NCBI GenBank assembly: GCA_903882725.1
Contig: CAIRYF010000069.1
Coordinates: 1-9,192 of the forward strand
Direction: 5' to 3'
DNA from: an uncultured Simplicispira sp.
Lineage (GTDB): Bacteria > Pseudomonadota > Gammaproteobacteria > Burkholderiales > Burkholderiaceae_C
Length of the DNA: 9,192 nucleotides
Both the position numbers and the translations under genes were made by a program. Under the pieces are notes generated by a model. It was given only the letters and a program-made list of their open reading frames with translations, made no database searches and was not told the origin of the DNA. Positions 5,711 to 9,192 of the stretch are shown in pieces; position 1 is the stretch's first letter, and the number at the start of each line of letters is the position of its first letter.

Positions 5711-6709
5711 TCATGGCTTATTTTCTGTCCTGACAAAGGGCGCTGTAGGGGCAACAAAACCGCGCTCTCCCGGGCCGGGCTGGGCGTAGCCTTGGCCATA
5801 AAAGAACATCTGCGGGTTGTCGCTGACGCCCTCGGCGACGCGGCCCAACTGGCGCGCGGCGCGGGTGGTGGCATCGCTGGCGCGCTCAACGCGGGGCAGC
5901 GTGTTGGTGCTCAAGCGGTCGGCAGCGCGGGCCAGTGTTTGGGCACCCACGCGGCCTTGTTCTAGCACGCCATCGGGGGCGTTAAGGCGCTCGGCACTGC
6001 GGCCCATTTCGCGCGCCATCACCGAGACTTCGGTGCCTGCAGCCTGCAACGATGCCAGCGTTTTATCGGCATTGCGCGCCAGTGCAGGCAGCGCGGCCAA
6101 AGCCGGATCAAGGCGCAGCGTCACTGTGGTTTGCAGGTGCTGGCTCAGGCTGTTGACACTGCCTGCCGCTTGGCCCATTTGGGTCAGCGCTTGGGAGAAC
6201 AAATGCTGATTTTGATCGCTCAACAACTCGTTGAGGTGGCGCATCACGGCCTGCGCTTGCGCCAAAATTTCAGGGCCTTGCTCGGCAAATTTGCTAAACG
6301 GCGAGGCGTGCAACGGCAAGCGCGCAATACCACTGCTGCCAGGCTGTAGCGCCACGTGTACCTCACCGGCATCGTCAAGCAGCACGTAAGCCAAGCCCGT
6401 CACGCCTTGGTAGCCCAGCACCGCAAAGGTGGTTGGCGTGATGGGCGTGCTGTCTTCGACGTTGATACGAATCAACACATTACCGCGCACATCCGGGTCA
6501 AAGCCAATGTGGGTGACTTTGCCAACGGCTACGCCTTTGTAGCGCACCGCCGCTTGCGGTTGCAGGCCGCTGACACCTTCGCGGCTGGAGAGTTCGTAGG
6601 CGTGGTAGCTGCCGTTGTCGCGCGTCAGCCACATGGCCAAAGTGGCAGCCAGGACGGCCATGAACAGGACAAAAACTCCAGCAGCCAAGGCGTGTGCTTT
6701 GTTTTCCAT
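5711..6709 (-). CDS. MCE domain protein, MlaD-like substrate-binding component
   Basis: Inner-membrane-anchored periplasmic protein of an MCE lipid transporter. One N-terminal membrane segment (about residues 7-28, VFVLFMAVLAATLAMWL) is followed by a single MCE domain (about 35-115). Recognisable elements are GLQPQAAVRYKGVAVGKV and the pore-loop region YQGVTGLAYVLL. In MlaD such domains form a hexameric ring with a central hydrophobic pore. At 332 residues it is much longer than E. coli MlaD (183). The C-terminal 200 residues are Ala/Gln/Leu-rich, helical and low in complexity, suggesting a needle- or tube-like extension across the periplasm (inference). Its ATG overlaps the ATPase stop by one base (TGATG) and AAGGA lies six nt upstream, so it is tightly coupled. 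It ends 7 bp before the lipoprotein gene. Confidence 0.94.
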   Translation of the reverse strand: MENKAHALAAGVFVLFMAVLAATLAMWLTRDNGSYHAYELSSREGVSGLQPQAAVRYKGVAVGKVTHIGFDPDVRGNVLIRINVEDSTPITPTTFAVLGYQGVTGLAYVLLDDAGEVHVALQPGSSGIARLPLHASPFSKFAEQGPEILAQAQAVMRHLNELLSDQNQHLFSQALTQMGQAAGSVNSLSQHLQTTVTLRLDPALAALPALARNADKTLASLQAAGTEVSVMAREMGRSAERLNAPDGVLEQGRVGAQTLARAADRLSTNTLPRVERASDATTRAARQLGRVAEGVSDNPQMFFYGQGYAQPGPGERGFVAPTAPFVRTENKP

Positions 6710-7509
6710 CAGTTTTCCTTGATGGCAGTGACAGGGGCCATGGCGCGGCGGCCACGCTCTCCCTGAAAAAACTGCTTGATAAACGGGTGGTCAAAATCGG
6801 CCACTTCTTGCGGCGTGCCGCTGACAAGAACGCGCTTTTCTGCCAACACCGCTACGCGCGAGGACAGGGCAAACAGCGTATCGAGGTCGTGCGTCACCAT
6901 CACCATGGTCAGACCCAGCGCGGCGTGCAGCCCGTGCAGCAGTGCGCAAAATTCGTCCGATCCGTGCGGGTCAAGGCCTGCCGTAGGCTCGTCGAGCAAC
7001 AACAGCGGTGGATCCATGATCAAAGCCCGCGCCAGCGCCACGCGCTTGATCATGCCGCCCGACAAATCGGCCGGCATTCGTGTGGCGTGCTCTGGTTTGA
7101 GCCCCACCATTTGCAGCTTGACCAACGCCGCGTCACACACCAGATCGCCCGGCAGCGTGCCTTGCTCGCGCAGGGCAAAGGCGACGTTGTCGAGCACGTT
7201 AAAAGCAGAAAACAGTGCGCCGTGCTGAAACAGCATTCCCACCCGGCTGGCCGCGCCGGGGCCGCACATCTCGATTGCCGGGCGTCCCAACGACCTAACG
7301 CGCCCGCGCGTGGGCTGCATCAATCCCAAAATTTGCCGCAGCAACACCGTTTTGCCAGTGCCCGAGCCGCCGACCAAGGAGAGCATTTCGCCGCGCTCAA
7401 CGCGCAGATTCAGGTCTTGGTGAACGGTAGTGGCCTGCGCGCCTTTGCCAAACACCGTCCACAGGCCGTCAATGTCGATCACAGCGGTGTCTGTCGTCGG
7501 TGGCGCCAT
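6709..7509 (-). CDS. ABC transporter ATP-binding protein, MlaF-like
   Basis: Cytoplasmic ATPase subunit of 266 residues that should power the lipid transporter with the adjacent permease. Motifs: Walker A GGSGTGKT (47-54), Q-loop Gln95 in MLFQHGALFSAFNV, signature LSGGMIKR (149-156), Walker B LLLLDEPTAGLD (169-180) and the H-loop His207 in VTHDLD. The LSGGM(I/R)KR signature and the FQ.GALF.S/A..V segment are characteristic of the MlaF/Ttg2A/Mkl group rather than importer ATPases in general. The start at 7509 is preferred over the longer frame from 7560 because it follows the permease stop by one base and the longer N-terminus overlaps the permease and has no family similarity. There is no strong Shine-Dalgarno; translation is probably coupled. 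Confidence 0.95.
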   Translation of the reverse strand: MAPPTTDTAVIDIDGLWTVFGKGAQATTVHQDLNLRVERGEMLSLVGGSGTGKTVLLRQILGLMQPTRGRVRSLGRPAIEMCGPGAASRVGMLFQHGALFSAFNVLDNVAFALREQGTLPGDLVCDAALVKLQMVGLKPEHATRMPADLSGGMIKRVALARALIMDPPLLLLDEPTAGLDPHGSDEFCALLHGLHAALGLTMVMVTHDLDTLFALSSRVAVLAEKRVLVSGTPQEVADFDHPFIKQFFQGERGRRAMAPVTAIKEN

Positions 7510-7510
7510 G

Positions 7511-8641
7511 TTAAATCCCGACGTTCTTAAAGACGATGGCAAACAGCGCATCGACCACAATAACCATAGTGATCGACGTCACCACCGAGGCCGTGGTACC
7601 CGCCCCCAAACTTTGCGTATTCGGTTTGACGCGCAAGCCCCAGTGGCAACCAATCAGCGCAATCAACAGGCCAAACACCACCGACTTGGACAACGCCAGC
7701 GTCAGGTTGGCAGCATCCACCGCACGCGGCAGCGCTTGGGCAAAGTAGGCTGGCGAGACGTCCATGGCAATGTCTGCCGCCAGCATCCCCCCGGCCAGCG
7801 CGGCCAGTGTTGTCCAGACGGCGATCAACGGCATGGCAATCGCCAGCGCCAGCGCACGCGGCAACACCAAACGAAAACCGTGCGAAATCCCCATGACGCT
7901 CATCGCATCCAACTCTTCGGTGACGCGCATCACGCCAATTTGCGCCGTGATGGCCGAGCCCGAGCGCCCGGCAACCAAAATCGCCGCCAGCATCGGCCCC
8001 AATTCGCGGATCAGCGAGACACCCAAAATGTTGACGATGAACGACTCGGCACCAAACTGGCGCAGTTGCAGGCTCATTAAATACGCCAGCACCACGCCAA
8101 TCAAAAAACCCACCAAGGCCGTGATCGGCAGCGCCATCGCGCCCATGTTGTACAGGTGGCCCGACATATCGCGCCACGGCGCACGGCGCGGCGCACGCAG
8201 CAGGCGCAGCACATCCAGCGCCAAGCGGCCCACCAGCGCAGTAATTTGGCGCGCGTGGGTCAGGCCGTGCAGTACCAGCGTACCCAAGCGGTCTATTTGA
8301 TCGCTCAAACGCCAAGGGGGCGGTGGCAGCGGTGCGCTGCTGTAGCGCGCAGCGCGCTCTAGCAGGGCGCGCTGGCTGTGTTGCAGCGCCAGCCGCTGCG
8401 GCCAAGCGCGGCCCCAGTGGTTCCATAGCAATTGCGCGCCAACGTGGTCAAGCCACTGCACGCCGCGCAAGTCCCAGCTCCAATCCGCACCGGCGCTGGC
8501 GGGCAGCGCCGCCAATTGGCGACGCAAAGCGCGCCACTGCGCGCGCTCGCCCATTTCTGCCGCGCCCCAACGCCCGCGCAGCTGCACACACGGCCCCTCG
8601 GGGGTATCGATGCAGACAAGTTGGGGAGCGTGATCGGGCAT
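7511..8641 (-). CDS. ABC transporter permease, STAS-MlaE fusion
   Basis: A 376-residue fusion. Residues about 1-110 form a STAS-like domain, with the core DLRGVQWLDHVGAQLL at 57-72; a small soluble STAS protein of this kind is MlaB in the classical system. Residues about 120-376 form the MlaE permease with five or so membrane segments. The conserved family motif at 224-247 (AGRSGSA... to EELDAM) contacts the ATPase. In many STAS domains Ser or Thr follows the LD of the second motif; here it is His66. The chosen start at 8641 gives the canonical short N-terminus. The frame stays open to 8905, but that extension is antisense to a GMC oxidoreductase remnant and has no family similarity. This is the first gene of the four-gene lipid-transport operon. 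Confidence 0.92.
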   Translation of the reverse strand: MPDHAPQLVCIDTPEGPCVQLRGRWGAAEMGERAQWRALRRQLAALPASAGADWSWDLRGVQWLDHVGAQLLWNHWGRAWPQRLALQHSQRALLERAARYSSAPLPPPPWRLSDQIDRLGTLVLHGLTHARQITALVGRLALDVLRLLRAPRRAPWRDMSGHLYNMGAMALPITALVGFLIGVVLAYLMSLQLRQFGAESFIVNILGVSLIRELGPMLAAILVAGRSGSAITAQIGVMRVTEELDAMSVMGISHGFRLVLPRALALAIAMPLIAVWTTLAALAGGMLAADIAMDVSPAYFAQALPRAVDAANLTLALSKSVVFGLLIALIGCHWGLRVKPNTQSLGAGTTASVVTSITMVIVVDALFAIVFKNVGI

Positions 8642-8665
8642 AGGTTGCAAATCAAACAAGAGCGC

Positions 8666-8695
8666 ATGGTAGCGGTTCAGCACCACGCTGCACAA
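8666..8695 (-). promoter_or_regulatory. Possible promoter of the lipid-transport operon
   Basis: On the minus strand TTGTGC (8695 to 8690) and TACCAT (8671 to 8666) are 18 bp apart. This would place the transcription start about 18 nt before the ATG at 8641. The match to sigma-70 consensus is only moderate. It overlaps the left edge of the GMC remnant. Confidence 0.3.
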
Positions 8696-8875
8696 TGACC
8701 CGGTCGGCACCACCAAGATGGGGCGCGACGATGACCCGCTGGCGTTGCTAGACAGCCAACTGCGCGTGGTCGATGCCGGGGCCATGCCAACCATCACCAG
8801 CGGCAACACCAACTCGCCGACGCTGATGCTGGCTGAAAAGGCCGCCAGCTGGATCAGCGCGCAGTACCCGGCATA
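8673..8875 (+). pseudogene. C-terminal remnant of a GMC-family oxidoreductase (choline dehydrogenase-like)
   Basis: The plus-strand frame ending TAA at 8873-8875 translates to the C-terminal end of a GMC flavoprotein. Diagnostic pieces are DPVGTTKMGRDDDPLA, then VVDAGAMPTITSGNTNSP followed by TLMLAEKAASWI. The family's active-site Asn of SGNTN is present. Damage: an in-frame TAG at 8670-8672 closes the frame; the residue before PVGT is Asp where the family has His (HPVGT); and the usual block of about eight residues between LRV and LRVVDA is missing, giving LDSQLRVVDAG, as expected from a deletion between two similar LRV codon runs. Over 400 residues of a normal GMC protein are absent upstream, where the lipid-transport operon begins. 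It is very unlikely to make an active enzyme. Confidence 0.8.
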
Positions 8876-9082
8876 AAGCGCGGCCTGCCAGCAGTGGCGC
8901 ACCACTGCACCACCATCCGGTCAAACCCGACCAAGGAAAACCCCTATAGGTAAAGCCGTTACTTGCCCTTACAGTACGCCCACTCGAAAGCGCACTGCGG
9001 TGTGCCGCACGGGGGGCCGAGGAGACAACCAAAAGCCACAACCACATTGCAAAGCATCCGATATGAGATGTTGATTTCTTCC
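8876..9082. other. Orphan leader-like region without a gene
   Basis: No credible reading frame on either strand. On the plus strand there are elements normally found before a gene: a palindromic cctatagg (8943-8950), a -10-like TACAGT (8970-8975), a small hairpin tgcgg-tgtg-ccgca (8997-9010), and a ribosome-binding-like gaggagac (9019-9026). No start codon and frame follow at the right distance. Together with the terminator at 9083-9113 this could be the leader of a lost gene, or a small RNA. Confidence 0.35.
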
Positions 9083-9113
9083 AAGCGCCAACCCCGTGTT
9101 GGCGCTTTTTTTT
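9083..9113 (+). terminator. Rho-independent terminator, plus strand
   Basis: A perfect 10-bp stem aagcgccaac (9083-9092) with gttggcgctt (9098-9107), a 5-nt loop and an eight-T tract on the plus strand (9106-9113). The nearest plus-strand gene upstream is only the GMC remnant, so it now terminates either that or an unidentified short transcript. Confidence 0.88.
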
Positions 9114-9118
9114 GCCTG

Positions 9119-9192
9119 TTTTTTAGCTAAAACAGCCTACAGCCCAATAGGGATAAGCGCTGGTAGCTTTCAAAAAGATAGCATAGCAGTGC
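9119..9192 (+). repeat. Dispersed short repeat, copy B (may run past window end)
   Basis: Immediately follows the terminator. It contains gcctacagcccaat (9135-9148) and aagcgctggtagcttt (9155-9170) in the same order, spacing and orientation as copies A and C, with T-rich left and A-rich right flanks. It appears to be intergenic, the usual location for this type of element; the right boundary is not visible. Confidence 0.55.

Noticed and set aside
6694..7530. 278-codon plus-strand frame
   Set aside because: Antisense to the ABC ATPase with complete Walker, signature and H-loop motifs.
8642..8905. 88-residue N-terminal extension of the permease
   Set aside because: No similarity to the STAS-MlaE family, and the plus strand of the same DNA encodes a GMC oxidoreductase C-terminus.
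8748..9047. 99-codon minus-strand frame
   Set aside because: Antisense to the GMC remnant and intergenic DNA; Arg/Ser/Gly-rich with no motif or ribosome-binding site.
9069..9131. 20-codon plus-strand frame from ATG at 9069
   Set aside because: It runs straight through the terminator stem and U tract and has no ribosome-binding site.

Overview
The window is GC-rich, densely coded chromosomal DNA. It most likely comes from a betaproteobacterium of the Comamonadaceae (Acidovorax/Comamonas-like). This rests on the protein content, on -10 boxes of the type TAAAAT placed just upstream of starts, and on a short AT-richer dispersed repeat of a kind I recall from that family. I see no rRNA, tRNA, CRISPR array, transposase or phage gene.

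Layout from left to right. (1) 1-1511, minus strand: the first 503 codons of transketolase; the C-terminal part lies outside the window. (2) 1512-1643: a divergent promoter region. (3) 1644-3858, plus strand: a MurU-like sugar-phosphate nucleotidyltransferase followed 28 bp later by aminopeptidase P (pepP). These end at a bidirectional terminator (3884-3911) shared with the convergent genes to the right. (4) 3934-4817, minus strand: a CsbD-family stress protein and, downstream of an intervening terminator hairpin, a small exported protein with three CX10C repeats. (5) 4990-8641, minus strand: a tight four-gene lipid-transport operon in the order permease (STAS-MlaE fusion), ATPase (MlaF-like), MCE/MlaD-like substrate-binding protein, auxiliary lipoprotein (PqiC-like). 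(6) 8673-9192: a decayed piece of a GMC-family oxidoreductase on the plus strand, an orphan leader-like stretch, a strong plus-strand terminator and a repeat copy.

How the genes work together. Block 5 should form one machine that moves phospholipids between the inner and outer membrane. The STAS domain that is a separate protein (MlaB) in the classical Mla system is fused to the permease. No MlaC-type periplasmic carrier is present, and a lipoprotein takes its place in the gene order. MurU belongs to muropeptide sugar recycling, PepP to peptide turnover and transketolase to the pentose phosphate/Calvin pathways; these three need not be functionally linked.

The most unusual signal is the dispersed repeat, seen three times. 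One copy (1886-1949) lies in frame inside the murU reading frame and adds about 18 residues. A second (5633-5698) is read antisense as the N-terminal signal-peptide region of the auxiliary lipoprotein. The third (9119-9192) is intergenic. The GMC remnant is hidden under a longer antisense frame and borders the start of the lipid-transport operon.
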